Assembly (NCBI GenBank): GCA_963513935.1
Contig: OY740768.1
Coordinates: 66,514,231 to 66,578,230 of the forward strand
DNA from: Aphrophora alni
Taxonomy: Eukaryota > Arthropoda > Insecta > Hemiptera > Aphrophoridae
DNA length: 64,000 bases
Direction of reading: 5' to 3'
Part shown: positions 13,001 to 28,455 of the stretch, in pieces
Layout of the letters: the number at the start of each line of letters is the position of its first letter
How positions within the stretch are numbered: position 1 is the first letter of the stretch
The notes under the pieces: generated by a model
The model's database searches: none
Seen by the model: only the letters and a program-made list of their open reading frames with translations
What the model was told of the DNA's origin: nothing
Translations under genes and position numbers: made by a program

Positions 13001-16000
13001 AAATGTCTTATCACCTAAAGCAACAAAATATCACAGAATTATCAATCTATACTATTTACAAATTATACTATTCTTCTTTCGTGGATTTGTTGTCCGTGAA
13101 GAACTCTAAAACCTAAATTATTGACGGGCATTGATTAAATTTAAGTTATCATTATTTTGTAGATGAAATTAGGTGGTGTATTATTAGGTTCAGTTCTCCG
13201 TAGAAACGCTTTAGCCGCATACTTTTCCGATTTTCAAAGTTGTAGTTAATCTTTTAAATTTTGGAAAACTTCTTGAGTTTATCCTTTTCACCCTTCCTTG
13301 AACGACCGTTTCTTTTTTAATCGAATTATGTGCTGTCAGCTTAAACCCAAACGCTTGAGCCTACTTTCATGTCATTTTAGTTCTCTATCTAGTTTTGTAA
13401 CTAAGATGTCCATTTAAAAAATAAATAAATATTCGGAATGAAAAACAATTTTTACAGTCCGTTTTAATAACCTCAATTTTGCCTATATTTCGCAGTCGTA
13501 ATCGCTTTAAAAAAATAAGAAGAAGAAAGAACATAAACTAGACCTCTACCACTCGAAAATCCTAATAGCGCCAGGTTCGAAAAAGAACAAGAATTGGATA
13601 GAGAAATCAGATAGGAAAAATAAAAGATAAGGTTCTAACCCAAGATTACACGAAAAAAGGTGTAAATCCCAGTTCTATTTTTGACGAGTTTTTACTAGTT
13701 CTACTACAAACTTCTATTGATTGAAAAACTAACTTTTTTTTAAGAACCAATATTTTTTTTAAGAAGAAACTTTTTTTTTAATATTAACAAATATTTTTTT
13801 AAGAAAACTAACTTAACGGCTTTGGCTGTTATAGTACTCTATATATATTATAAATGTATGTTCAAAAAAGACCATTTCATTTTACTATAATATCTATGAT
13901 ATTAGTTCTTTTTTTTCAAATTCTTCGTAATTTTTCAAAATGGCGACATAAATTTCATGTTTTTTATTCTGAACTAATCTTAACGAAACTTGGATCCAAG
14001 TTTCATTAAGATTAGTTCAGAATAAAAAACATGAAATTTATGTCGCCATTTTGAAAAATTACGAAGAATTTGAAAAAAAAAAAAAGAACTAATATCATAG
14101 ATATTATAGTAAAATGAAATGGTTTACTGAAACATTTACTGAAATCGAATTTATTATTATTTTTCCTCAAATTGACACAAAAATTCAATATAATCTGAAT
14201 ATTTTTAACAAACATAATTTTTGAAGTAGGAAATGTGGAAGTTATGAACACAAATCATCGTTCAACGTTCATTAAGCTACTAAAACCCATGAAAACAAAT
14301 AAAGATTACAATATGAAAATAACCCAACTACTGTTTGCACCATCTCGGTTTTAACTAAAACATATGATGTTTTGTTTTCTTATAATTGGTATGTTGGTCC
14401 ATTCATAAATAATATCATGATGGCGTTTTTACGTCTCATATTTACAATGTTTATACCAAGTTTATCTTAAATTACATTTTCAAACTGTAATATAACCATC
14501 ACTTGTGCAGAAATGGTTACCTTAAACTTTTTCTCTTCGGATTGAAATTTCTTACATTTCTATACATTTCAATGTCGAAAAAGAATATCTTATAAATAAA
14601 TTCCGTAACTTCTTTGAACATTGTTCCAGAATGAAGCGAAAGGTTATCCATAAGTTGAACTCATTAAACACTCTTAGCAGAACAAAATAGTAAGTATTTC
14701 AATTTGTGGAAAAGTTTGGTTTCTGTTTTCACGACTCCGGCAAACGTCGAGCGCATCCAATTAAACAAACAAGAATGCAATTTAACGATGTCACAGTGAA
14801 TCGTGCAACGGGAAACGTCCTACAAGGAAGAACAGTTAATTGAATCAGTTGTTCCATAATTTCTCTGTCTTGTTCCAGGGTGTTGTACGCGAACAAAGTT
14901 AAGGACCTTCCTGGAGGAGTTTTCCACGGCCTCACTTCTTTACAACTTCTGTAAGTAGTCTATTCAATTAAGCCAATTTTTCAATTAACTCAATTTTCCC
15001 TCTTTCACTTCCTTTAATTATAATTGTTATTTAATTCCCTTGTTTCAGGTTGTTAAATGCTAATGAAATTTCCTGTATACGGAAGGACACTTTTAAGGAT
15101 CTTCACAGTCTGAATTTGCTGTAAGTTTAACAACTGATTCACTTTACATTTATTTCTCTTAAACATAGATTAATTATTTTAGTGTACTGGTAAAGTGAAT
15201 TAATTTTAAATGCTGGTATTGATTTGTTACTCCTTACTAATGTTAGTATAATTTATTTAAATTTACGTTTTAATAGAAGATAGTGTATTGATAGTTAACA
15301 GGACGTGTTTCCCTTGACCTCCCCTTCATTTCCACAGATTTGCTTATAAATAAACGTACAATGGCCCATTTTTTGTCACAGATACTACACTTGAAAGTAC
15401 AAGGTGTGTTTACTAAATAACGAGACTGATAAAGTAACTCACCTTTATTTATACGTATCCCAATTTAATGCGTTTCGCCATCAATGTAGTCCTCATTTGT
15501 ACTTGCACAACGATGCAGTTTTGTTTTCCAGTCAAGGTGTTAAGTTTATCAGGTTTATCAGCTGTTTTAACACTTCTGTCGTTTTCGTCTTTACTCCATC
15601 AACTGACTCAAAGATGTTTCTTGAAAAGACAATGTAAACGTCATGTTGATTAATATGGAGGATGTTCCAGTTTCTTGCAAAAACGTCTTCACAGAAATAT
15701 CTGTGAGCATTGTCCTGATGAAGAACGAAACCATTTTTTCGTTAACCTAACCTAACTCTCAGCTTCATCAAAACGAAGCATTATAATAATACTTGTTCAC
15801 TGTTCTTCTTTCTAGAACCATTTACCCAAAACTACACCCTTGACAAAAACACAATGGACATAGATTTGAATTTAGTCTTACTTCTTTCTTGGTCATGACA
15901 ATGCATTGGCTGTCGGTCATTTCGTTTCGGGACCATACTGGAAGATATGATAAGCAATATTTTTCCTGAAATTCTCGGCATGACCAATTTCCTTGCACCG

Positions 16001-19000
16001 TTCTTTTTGCTCTTGTGTGAACCGTATATACCACGCAAAAACTCTTTTCATGTTCAGGACCTTAGTTAAAATTTTTACACGATGTTAATTAACGTTGTCA
16101 TTCGAATACTGAATCGGCGGTTTTCTCGAACAATTTGGCTAATTATTAATAGACACCCCTCTATTTCAAAATTCCATCAGCAAAATTTTATCTCTTTTAA
16201 AATAAATAGTATTATCTATATTGGTAGAAAATCTATTTTGAAATATTATTTTACTATCAACTTAATTTTTATTTTCCAATTACATGGTAAGGAAATTATT
16301 TCGTTATTGCGTTTTGGATGATTATCGATATTTTGTTTCATTAGAAACACATTTGGATCATATAGATCATTAAGAGTATATGGTAACAAAAGTATTGAAA
16401 ACACGATCCGAGTAGACGAAAAATTCTAAAGTTTGACGTGAGATAGGTAATTATTAGAGTTTTGACAAAATTACGTTAGGGTTGGGAAAGAAATAGAAGA
16501 AGTGTAAAAGTGATGCACTACTACAAGATCGGATGGTTTGGACCTGATATTTTTAAAATTTATTCAAGATAAAAAATCCTGCGGAAAGATTATATTTTGA
16601 TGAAATCACCTCAGGGAATCGGAGTGATAAAGGGTAAAACCCAAAATAGGGTAAATTAAAAATAATTCCCAGTTATTTATAAAGCTCGTAGTCTCATTAT
16701 TTGTCTGTTTCAAAACTCGAAGTTTGAATTCGAGGACAGTGTTTACGTATGACCTCAAAACCAAAACAAATCTCACTTTAAAAATTTTCTACTTATTAAC
16801 CAATTTTGTTTTTCAAACTTCTACATTTTAAGTTTTTAAATTTCAGTATTTAACAAAGTATTTACATATGTAATTAGATGTTCCAGCCACAACCACATAC
16901 AACGGTTTAAGATGAACTTTAAAATATGTTAAATTCAATTTAGATTTAATTAACTTATTTCTTTCAATTTCTTAGGTGGAACAAATTGAGGCCAGCCAAT
17001 TCTTAAAAACTTATTTAATAGAATAAAGTACATGTAAAATTTAATTATTCTTGTTTTGAAGGAGGTCCATGGCTCAATTTCGAAAAATAAAAGACATAAT
17101 TTTATTTTGCAATTCTTAAAAATAATTGAGTATTTTTCTTAACAGTGATTTTTATTTAAGGTTCCAGCTATAAAGTTATTTTTAATTGTAAATATGTTAT
17201 TAAATCTGTTACATATGCATAGCCATTAATGAGCAATATAAAATACAAAAGTCTAAACCAGTGAAAGAAAGAAAATGCCTCTCTCTTATATCCTAATAAT
17301 ACGAAAATTCTAAATTTAGTTTAAAAATTCTTTTCATCAATTTCTACTTACAATTATTATTAAACTGTAGGCCTTCATTTTCTAACTGGAGTTTCAAAAA
17401 AGACGCAACCCTAAGTTTAAGAAGGAATAAGTTACGTATAGGTAAATTTTTTCTTCCCCAAATGTTAGTTTACCATAACTGTTCTCATTGTTGACTAGTC
17501 ATGTGTTATTGTAATACATTAAGTGCTATTTCAACTATGTCTTTTTCCAAGGATGAACGTGTGTATATTAATGAGATTTATTGAGCGTTTAAATCTTACA
17601 AACGAGTAAAAGACAAGTTCCAGTTACAATTTCCCAATTCTTCAGTACCTATAAGTCAACAATATCCCGACTAATTAATAAATTTCGTGAGATTAGCAAT
17701 GTATATGATCGGAAAAGCACAGGTAGACCAACTGTTAACAGTGGAAGTTCTGGACGATGTGAAAAACCGTTTGAATCGCTCACCCAGCAAATCACTTAGA
17801 GTGTTATCTTCACAGGCTGGACTTTACTATCTACCGTTTTTAGGGCTGTTAAAACATTTAAACTGCGTGCTTACCGCATCGGTGTCATTCATGAACTGAA
17901 AGAAGTTGACCACGGTAAACGTCTACAGTATTGTCGTTGGATGCGGTCTCTTGTTAATAGCAAGGGTATTGAAATGTTGAATCATGTTTTTTTAGTGACG
18001 TGGCATGGTTACATTAACAACCAAAACTTCCGAAATATGGAGCGCCGAAAATCCTCACTCATTTCACGAACGACCACTACACGCACGTAAAATTGGTGTT
18101 TGGTATGCGATCTCTCGGCGACGTGTTATAGGGAGACTTTGTCTTTTTTTTGACAAATCTGTAGATGGTGTGATTTATCGCAACTTAATTGAACTATTTA
18201 TAGCCTTGTTAGATTTACACGAACGTTATTGCTGGTTCCAGCACGATAACGTAACGTGTCATAGTTCTAATAAAACGCTGGATATGTTACGGGAATGTTT
18301 TGGCCATCATGTGATATCAAAAGGATTGTGGCCTCCAAGATCCCCAGATCTTACTCCTGGAGACTTTTTTTCTTTGGGGGTATTTAAAATGTAAGGTTTT
18401 TCAAAACAATTCTCATACACTTGATGAATTGAAGGATAACATTGAAAGTGAGATTTCAAATATTAGTAATATTACTGAGCAAACGCTACGAAAAGTGGCT
18501 GCAAATGTAATAAAACGTGTCCGAATTTGCTTTGCAAACGGAGGAAGTCTATTTGAACATTTATTATAAAAGATTAAAGGTAATTTGAATATTATATAAT
18601 TATATAATGGTATATTATTTTTTAAAGTAATAAATTCACGTCGTCAAAAATAGGGTTGCGTCATTTTTGAAACACTCTGTATTTCATCCCTCAGAATGAA
18701 ATATTCAAGAAATTCGAAATTCAAGAAATTCAAGACCTTTCTGAATAATTTACATCGTATAACCTTTGTTTCTTTAACAATTTTATTATGTTTTAATAAA
18801 CATAAAAACAAGGAAGACTACTTTAAAACTTTTTGTTAGATGTTACAAAAGTTGGTATAACTCGACTTGGACTTATAAACAAGTTTAACTAACCTAACTT
18901 TAACATAGTCCGTCTTTATTGAAAGTTTCACTAAGTAAAACTTAACACTAACTTGAGTAAAATACAAAGTGAATATATAACAGCAAACTATTTATATACA

Positions 19001-22000
19001 GTTAGTCACAACTGATAAGATTGCATTTCACTTGTACTCTGAGAGAAAAATAACAATGGAACATACGTAAAAAAGAAGGATACATGTTTAAATAATGTTA
19101 CTAGATAGATTAACGCACAATGAGATGAAACTTGTCTACTACTAGGTGAGGAATATACTAAGTACATACGTACTAGGTTTACGAAGGACGGATTTATATT
19201 AATCATTTTTTTAAATCCAACCGAATTTTAAGAAACGTTTTTCCTCAAAATTTAAAGAATATTTTTCTTTAACTCTTCATTATAGCTAAACATTATAAAT
19301 CCATGTTTTCCTCAGAAAATGTTAAATATTTTGTACTTTTAATATGAAATTTATCTATCGGGTCCATAAATTTAAAATAATTTAGTGACGACTTTCATAC
19401 TATACGTGACCTATTAGATGAACTGAGAGGTTCAGAGAATAGATTCTAAATGTTCAATAAATAGAACACATATAATAAAACGATAATACAACTTTATTAT
19501 ATGGCACTTAAAAAAATTGTACGAAGGATAAGTAATATGTATAATGTACGCAAGTACCCCCACCCACCAAATACAGTACATGAAGGTTCATTACCATATT
19601 ATTGTTAGAAACTAACTGGTGAAATTAGTCCAAAAATGAAATACTTTAATTTATTAATTTTGGGCGAAAGTGTAGTTTATAACCTAAATACCAGTATTCC
19701 TGTAAGTTCGATAACTAAAGAATGAGTAACACAATTGACACCAAAGTTTGAAAAGTTAGTATAAATGTCTAAAGGAAGATCTGATAAGATTTTTAGAGAA
19801 ATTAGTCGTAAGTTTCATAATTACGGCTGCTTAAATTGTTTTCCCGATTATAGCGATTATGTTAGAAAGTACCGCAATAGCTCATTTTTAGCATCTTTAA
19901 AATCAACACCCTACGATACCATATAACCTCTCTATAATTAAAAAGGTTATGGCTATAAATAATTGTAGGTAACATAACCTAAAAATTCAAACAAAATGTG
20001 TATTGCTTGGGATCAGTTAGTGCTTTACACAAGTACACACACACACACAAATTTTGAAGACGTAAATAATATATAGTTATTATCTTACGAAATTTGCATC
20101 ACATCGCCAACGAAACAACTGCTAACGGATCGTATAGCCAAAAACATATATCGCTTGAACTTTTAGTTATTAAATACAAGAAGGTATATAAGAAATAGAT
20201 CCATGGTGATCACACTATGTGCTAGACCAGATCATACGTGTAGAGCTCTATCAGGATTTTTTTAGTATCCAAATGAAGAAATATATAATCTGCGTGTAAT
20301 AAAAATACTATCGACACTTCACTTAGACTTAGACTACACAGCTGTGCTGTATAAATTATTTACTAATAAAGGGAGAAAACTGCGTTTGTCTTCTTCTCTC
20401 AATGGGCAACTTTGTCCAACTTCAAATACTACATAATACGTAAACACATCATCGCTTAAAAAGTAATTCCAAAACTGTACTCTAAAATTCCCGTAAAATC
20501 TAACTTATAAGAACTGACGTGCAAGTGTCCTACGATTATGTCGAGATTATGACTTGCTGCACAAAGCACGTGTGTGATTCACCTATTGAAAAAGTAACTA
20601 ATCCTTAAGCCGTAAATATTGCCCTCCTCCCACTCACAACTCAACTGAGCTTAACACATATTACAAATGCACACATTTTTATACCAATAAAATAAGACAA
20701 AACACAAAGTGTTCTCATGGATTTGTTTATTGTAACTTTACACATGCAATACAGGTACCTTTCCACGAGTAATAACGTTGAAATTATTTCGAGACAACTT
20801 ATAGACAATGGAGCATCACCACATATTATTTAATGAACGAGAGGATATTAAAGTCATAAAGACGAAGTCTTGATTGAACATTTACGTTGTCAACTAGATG
20901 TTGTCCATCGTTTACAGATTGAAAACTGCTACTCAGTAGGTTGTACTCAGAAGGGACGACCTAGAAGTGAAATAATTTAATAAAATCACTTCTACTACAT
21001 ATTTAAATTTATCTGCCTTAAATTCTATAAAAAATTATATTTTTACCCCAAATTAAAGATTAAAAAAATAATTCAAACCACCTACTAAAAATTGAGTAAA
21101 TAATAAATTTCCAATCTTTCACAAATTGTAGAATCTAAGCGGTTCTATTTATCAAAAATATACGAAAAACAAATCTTAAAATTAGATGTTCTATGCAAAA
21201 ACATGGTTTTGGTAGTGAAAACCATTAAGTTGGCTGTCATGTTGGAAAATGTCGGCGATTTTTTCAAAATTTGAATAGCATATTTTCGAATTACATAAAA
21301 ACTGAGTCTAATGGTGAATCATTATAGATGAGTTGATCAAACTGCGTGTAATAAATAATATGATGTTTGAAATTTCCCCCTTAATAGTTGGGTTGATATA
21401 GTAAATATAAATATGTGATTTCTGTCCAAACTGCAATAAATATTGATTGTTTGAATTTATAATTGTAGAGATTTTCTCAACTTAACAATTTGCAGCGATT
21501 GTATACAATAAAAATAAAAATATTTTTTAAACTACCTTATAACGTTGGTACAAGATGGAGGAAAACACCTTCATCTACATATAAAACTCATTATATTTTA
21601 AAATGTCATCATCTTTCATCCACTTATCCTTCAACCTTATTAACACAAATGTTGCAACTTTTCAAATATAGGGTGTTTATAAAAAGTAAAATGTTATTAA
21701 TGCAGCTGTAGGTTATAAAAACTAACTTTAGTCAAGTATGTTTTTACGTTATTTTTATTTTTTTTTTTTAATGATTCAAACGTATACAAGAAGAAAACTT
21801 TTTTTTTCTATAATACGAAAAATAAAAAACATTTATTGTCCAGGGTTCCTTTTAGTAAATCTACAAATTATTAATACTGTCATTTTATAGAACTTTTGAG
21901 TTGAAATAATTTCATAGTTAAGTAAATTGCCGAAGTCGTGATAATTTCATCTTAACTATGGGTAAAAAGATGAAGTATTTCCGCATGATAATCTTTAATA

Positions 22001-25000
22001 TTTGAATCCTAAAACTCTACTTGTAGATAATATTTTGCTCAACAAATATTGTATATACAATTGAGTAATAAAATGAAAATGCTGATTTCTTAACAGCTTC
22101 TCAAAAATAACATTTATACTTTATTCGTGTTTATACGATATTTCATGTCTTGAGAAAATTAAAGAGCTGTTGTTAACACGGAAGGAATCGTTACAAGGAA
22201 TGTACAGGTATAGAAAGGAACTCTGAAAGAGAAAGGAACTATCGACTTCAGGATATATGGTTGTCCTAGTCCCAAGTACTTTACTGTAAATTTATTTTCT
22301 TTGCGGAACTAGGTTAGAATTGTATTTAATCAACAGGTGTATTCTTTACCACAGTTTGGTACTCAATGACACTCTAAGCTATTATCTACAATCTGTATCT
22401 GCCTTTTATCTCTGCTGCTACTCCACTGTGTTTCTTCATTATTTTATTTCTCGCATAAACTTAATTCCAATGCATAAATAGGCGGAAATATGGGTCGATA
22501 CTTCAGACTAAAAATTAGAATTTTATAAATGTTGTACCATATTATATTGTATACATGATTTACTATAAATATTTTTACGTAATAGACTCTGAATCCCAAA
22601 GACTTCAACATATTTCTTTTAAGCCTACAGTAGTATGTAGGTTTTCTTTAAGGCTGAGAGTATGTCAGAAAATATTTTCACCATACTTCAACGTTTCGGA
22701 GTACCAACCATACAAAAGAAAAACACAAAACCTTAATTTTTACAAAAACAGCACCATTAATTTTGATTACATTTAGCTCAAACGTAGTTTCTGGAAACTC
22801 AATTAATCATATTTGTCAAGATACGATCTCTCAAAATATTCCGAATCGGGAAATACCATTCGGAAAAACATAATAATCGATAATAGGAGTCGATCAGCTC
22901 AAGATTCAAGTTGGTATAATGTGTACAAAAAATGAAGTTTGATCTGTTTTCTAAAACTTTCCCACAAGATGTTTTTACTTGACCAAAAAATTTTAAAAAA
23001 CTCCCTCACTCACTAATTGCTTAATGCTTTCATTTATATGAAATAAAATCTCTCTGAGTTTCATAAAATTACAAAAATATAAAATTAATCTACATATCAG
23101 TTCCCTGACATGCTTTTAAAACTTGAATAGCTCATATAACTAGTATATATGCATCAATGTGAATTAGAATAAAAAGTAGTCGGAACGATTAGGCCTACGC
23201 TTTAAGAAATTGGGTCACCAGCCATCAAGACCCATCAGTGTTTGTGGTTAAGGTTCGTTATACTGTATTAAATGTTGAATGTGGTGGCGCAGATAGTATT
23301 AGTTGGAGTGAGAGAACAACTCACTTCCTCTCTCTGCTAGCTCTGAGCGCAGACAATCAACTATACTCATGAGTCATGAGTATTGGAACTTTAAATCTCG
23401 TTTTCGTATTATTATTATATTCAAATCTATGTATGACGGCAACGCATGGATGTCAACACTTGATAAACTAGATTGCATTAGTCAATTCCACCCACTCAGA
23501 GAGCAAATAGTCTAGAAAAGATCAAATTATTTGTAATTGAGTAAAACGTGTAATTGAAAACAGTCTGCAATAAAATCACACCCTCTTGACGCGATCGGTA
23601 AATATTCATGGCGAATTTGCAGACAGCATCGGGTTTCCTTTATTAATTAATCCAGAACTTCAACAGCAATTGGTGCTACATTGTGAACCAGCCTTTTCAG
23701 TAAATAATTCACTGCAGATTTAATAAAATATGTTAAGCGAAAGATTGCTATAAATAGAAGTGCTAGCAGTTTATGATGTTTTAAATATCAAATATCAATT
23801 TGCCATTGTTTAACGATTTGGTTTAATAATAAACATCAATAAGTTTTTAAGTTAATATACTCCTTTTCTTTTTTAAGCTGACATAGTACTTACTAATTAA
23901 GTTTTGAATACTGTTCCCAAAATAATAATCAATTGAATGTTTTGTTACTCTAAAAAAAGGGAAACTATATAATACAGACAAAGGGCAGATCGGATAGATC
24001 TCATTTTAGCGACCACTCTAGGCTATATTGGTGAGTAATTTAATGGCTTTAAAGTCACATTTAATACTGTTTTTTTCCGGGATGTTTTCCTCTAGGCGAT
24101 CGAGTTACATCATCAGAAATCTGACGTAAGGCACATATTTTTAGATTTATATTCCAATTTTACTTTTTACTATTAAATGATGTAGAAATAATTGACACGG
24201 TGAAAAAATCGATTTAAAGATTTTGACCGATATAAACGTCTTAAGTCACTATGAGTGTCTGAACATACAGTCTGTAAGGTATAGCCTGGACTTTCATAAT
24301 ACGCGTTGGGAGAGGTTGGAAGCTGGCGGAGAAGTGATGACATAACTACAACTGCTGATAAAGACATTGACTCAGCTCCTTTCCGCTGTCTACTTTTGTC
24401 ATGTTGGCGTCTCGTCTTATCGTATGTTTATTGTCTTTGTTTTGATTACAAGCAATTGACCAACTTTCTAACCAGAAAAATCTACGTATAAATTTCAAAA
24501 TTGCTGCCTATTTTCAAATAATGAATATTTTTCAATTTTTTTTTTAAATTTGGTATTAGGCGTAAATTTAAAAACAATTAGACAAACTTGTTAACGAGAA
24601 AAATCATTTATAAATTTCAAAATGGCGGCAAATTTCCACAAAAGGTATAGTGTTTTTAAAACTTTTTGTAGTAGGTTCGATGTTCATTGAATTAGGTATA
24701 TAAGCTCATATTTACAAACAAATAAACAAAATTTCTAACCAGAAAAATCGTTATATAAATTTCTAATTATTAATTAAAGTGTATAACTTTTTCTGATATG
24801 TAGCAGTCGTTGTTCCTGTTACTGCGGTTTCAACATCACAGGGTCATTGTCAAACCACTATTTTAATAGATAAAAAACACAAAACACTAACCTATACAAC
24901 ATTATTTATATATTGCCACATTTTGTGGGTCGTTAAAAGTTTGAAACAATGTACATTACTTTGAAGAACTAACTGCAAACAGTCTTGGCAGGAGCTAAGT

Positions 25001-28000
25001 TTCACATTATTATTTTAAAACATATTAAAATTCAAAACATTAATGACTCTAAGATCACTGTCATCACTCCCACTGACATCGGATTTATCACCATCACTGT
25101 CAATATCGTCGCCTAAATTAATAATTAGTTCTTCGGTATTAATGTCAATTTGGGGTTCAAGTTTAAGGTAGGGATCTTCCATTTTTGCAGTGATTAGATC
25201 TGTAAACTAGTCTTTTTTGTAATCAAGCTGCATTTCTCTAGCACCAACTGTTCAACCACGTCCATTGAAAATGAAACATTTTCTAGCCACGTTTCCTTTC
25301 AAAAGACTCCATACAAGTTCAATGGAGTTTAAGTCTGCATGGTAAATGGTAGTCGCAACACTTAATGTTCTTCCTCAGCAAGAATCCTGTTAACTTTGTA
25401 CATTTTAAACGAGGGCTTATGTGTTTTAATTGTAGAGTATAACCAATGACTACATAATAGTATTTATGTAGTCATTGGTATAACTAAGGTTTAAGCCTTG
25501 TATCTGTAAACAGTATATTTCGTTGTGATAACCATCTTGTCATGTCAGCTTTTCTAGTAGAAGACGTTGGTAGTGGATTGCTTGCATATTATGATACGGC
25601 GCGTTATCAATAACCTTGACCGATCTCGGCGGAATATTTGGTATACATTTGCCCAAAATTGAAAAGTAAAGAGCGAATTTGTCACAAAACTATTTTAATT
25701 GCCACCATGTACAACTATCAGTCATTCACCTTTCGATACGGGGGTTTTAAAACCAGAACCACTAGCATCTGCAAGTTTTCGGAGTCATATGTGTTGAATA
25801 GGCAGACATTTCATCCTTGTAAATAATTACTGACCTTCCTTCTTTCCTATACTCTGTTACTCGTTTTAAATGTTTAACTCTCATTTCACTGACGACTGAT
25901 TTTTCAATGCGTACTTTTCTATTATCAAGTGAATTTTCCATCGAAATACTAGTTTTTTAATAATTTAGTTTAAGACCCATATACTTCTTTAAAAATTATT
26001 ATTTAATTTAAAACCCTAAGTAAGGACTTTAAAGTGTGTCGTTCACCTCCTGTTGTGAGAATCGTTCAGTCATTCTCACTACACATAGATCGAAGTCATT
26101 AATGTTCGTAAATACTTTCTTCTATTTTTATTAGGTGCAGACCTACCACCCTGCAAACATTCCTTTCTTACTTTAAAATTTGTTTTATTGAAACTAACGG
26201 AAACACCAGTTGCTTGTGCTAAGCGGATTTAAACTTTCATTATATGAATAGCTTCTCTGTTCTCGGCTTCTTGTTTCATAAAATTATACACATTTGATAT
26301 GATTTTGCGAGATTTACTATTAGTTCAGTAAAATTGACTCAAAAAGGGCGAAAATGAAAAATTTATCTTAACAGTAATTGTTTTGAATAGGTAGATTTTG
26401 GGATGCAGATTAAGGGAAGATAATGCGCCCGCTCAACAAGTGGTGTAAGATCCTTAAAAATGGGTAAATTGGGAAATTGTTGTTTTTTAGCGGTTTTTTT
26501 GCATTTATTTCAGATTACACTTGGTGAAAATTAAATCGGTTACGAACTTTAAAACGAAGAGTTTGAGTCCGACTGAGGGTAACTTAACCAACTATAACCT
26601 GAGAAAACGGCTTTTTTGCCAGTTTCTCGATTTTTCCAAAAAGAAATTGCGTTTTTGTTATTTAAAAATTATTCTTGACCTATAAACCACTGGAATATCT
26701 TTTATGAGATATCCTTTAATTGATCGAATCATAAAGATAGCCATTTCTTGCCAATTTAATGTCCATTTCAATGTATGAAAATTAGTTTCAATTTTTTTTT
26801 AAAACGAAATTTGACGAAAGCTGTTTTTTTAACCATTTTGTTCAATCGAACTTTTTATCAAATATTTTAATCCTAAGTTGAGCTTAGAGTCTAAGCTTTG
26901 ATTAGAGCCCCTATATCAAAGTTTGGTAAAACATTAACATTAAGTTAATGAATATACTTTTAAAGAAATATATTCACTGTTTCTGAACCAATTAAATCAA
27001 AGTTAAAATATTTATATTATACTTTAATTCGTCCAAATTAGTTTTCACTAAGCATTATTAAAGGGAAAAACCGAACTACATGTGAATCGTTTCGTTTTAA
27101 ATATCTATACACAAAATAAAAGACTTTAAAAATTCACACAATTTTGGTTACCATCCATTAAATTATGGGTATTTGGAATTGTAAGGTTTCTAGTTAAATT
27201 AAATTAGTTTGTTTTTGTGCTCTGATATTGAACGGGTCACGCGGGCCCAAGTTTACGATCCGAGTAGAACGTGCTGAGGGAGCAATCAGAGATTCCTTTG
27301 ATTAAATCTACCGAGACTCGTACTTGAGAAAGTCAAAACCAAAGCATTCATATCTCAAGCTTAGTTAATTTATAAAATGTTAATACATTGTTTAATTAAA
27401 GATTTCTAATATCGAAGTTCATTTGAATAATTTGGAAACCTTCATTACTTCTTTGTATATACAGTATATGTGGTGAGCTGTCGCATGTGTGTTAATTTAA
27501 AAAAAAAAAAAAAAAAAAAACATTTAATGGTTTTTCGATGAAAACTCTTCATCTATATATTTTACAATGCGTCACAATAGCTCATTTTGTACAGTTTTAA
27601 AATCCGATGTAATTGTTCACAATTAAACAAAATATGGGAATTTTTTAATTAAAAATTTTTTTAAATTAATTTTTAAGAACATAACTTTAAAATTAGAATT
27701 AATCAGCTGTAATAGTTTTTGTAGCTGGAATATTTAATCATATTTAGCGTCTAACTTGGGTTTTTTTTAATATCACTGGAAAAATTTTTTGGAAAATTTG
27801 AAAATAGTGGAAATTTGAAACGATTTGTCGATAGTTCCTTCTTATCTAGGATAAAATGAGTGCTGTTAATATCGAACCAAATAGCCCATTTTGTGCAGCT
27901 TAACGAACAAGATGCCAATGGGCACACAAACAGCTAAAATTAATTTAGACCTATCATATCACGAAATCAAAAGACGTATACATTTTAGGTATTTGTCGTT

Positions 28001-28405
28001 TTTAAGAGTTTAGAAGTTTGCAAAATTTTCGGGAAAGGAAAATTTTAGATATGGTATCGCAAAAGCGATTTTACATATTTTGGCATTAGGAAAAAATTCA
28101 CTTTGTAATTTCATAAATAAGAAGCTATACGGGTACGATATCGGATTTTGATATGACCTTTTAAAGAATGATATCTATTCTAGCAGGGACAATTTTCGTC
28201 GTACAGTGTTTAAAAAAAGGACAGCGTTTTTGAAATTTCAAAGTTTAATGAGGAGTAGGTGCCCCACAGAATAATAATTTGTTTTACTGAAATAGGCGAA
28301 AATAAGCGTCTGCTTATTTCAACATTATTTTAAAGATTTTAATGAATTTTTTATACTTACGTTTTATTGTGTTTAGTTTAATATCTATGCTCCTCCCCCC
28401 CCCAC

Positions 28406-28455
<50 letters not shown>

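Larger units (their letters stand above)
9447..14878 (+). other. slit: slit intron between D2 LRR2 and LRR3 (5.4 kb)
   Basis: Contains a locally GC-richer block at about 11340-11620, a second copy of a dispersed repeat (13536-13670), and a near-perfect palindrome (13871-14123). The rest, including 9447-11300 and 11650-13500, shows no recognisable gene or repeat. Confidence 0.7.

Noticed and set aside
14012..14251. 79-codon minus-strand frame rich in Phe and Lys
   Set aside because: Half of it is the right arm of the palindrome; composition reflects AT-rich DNA.
15746..15757. Telomere-like CCTAACCTAAC
   Set aside because: Only two units of the arthropod TTAGG repeat, well within chance.
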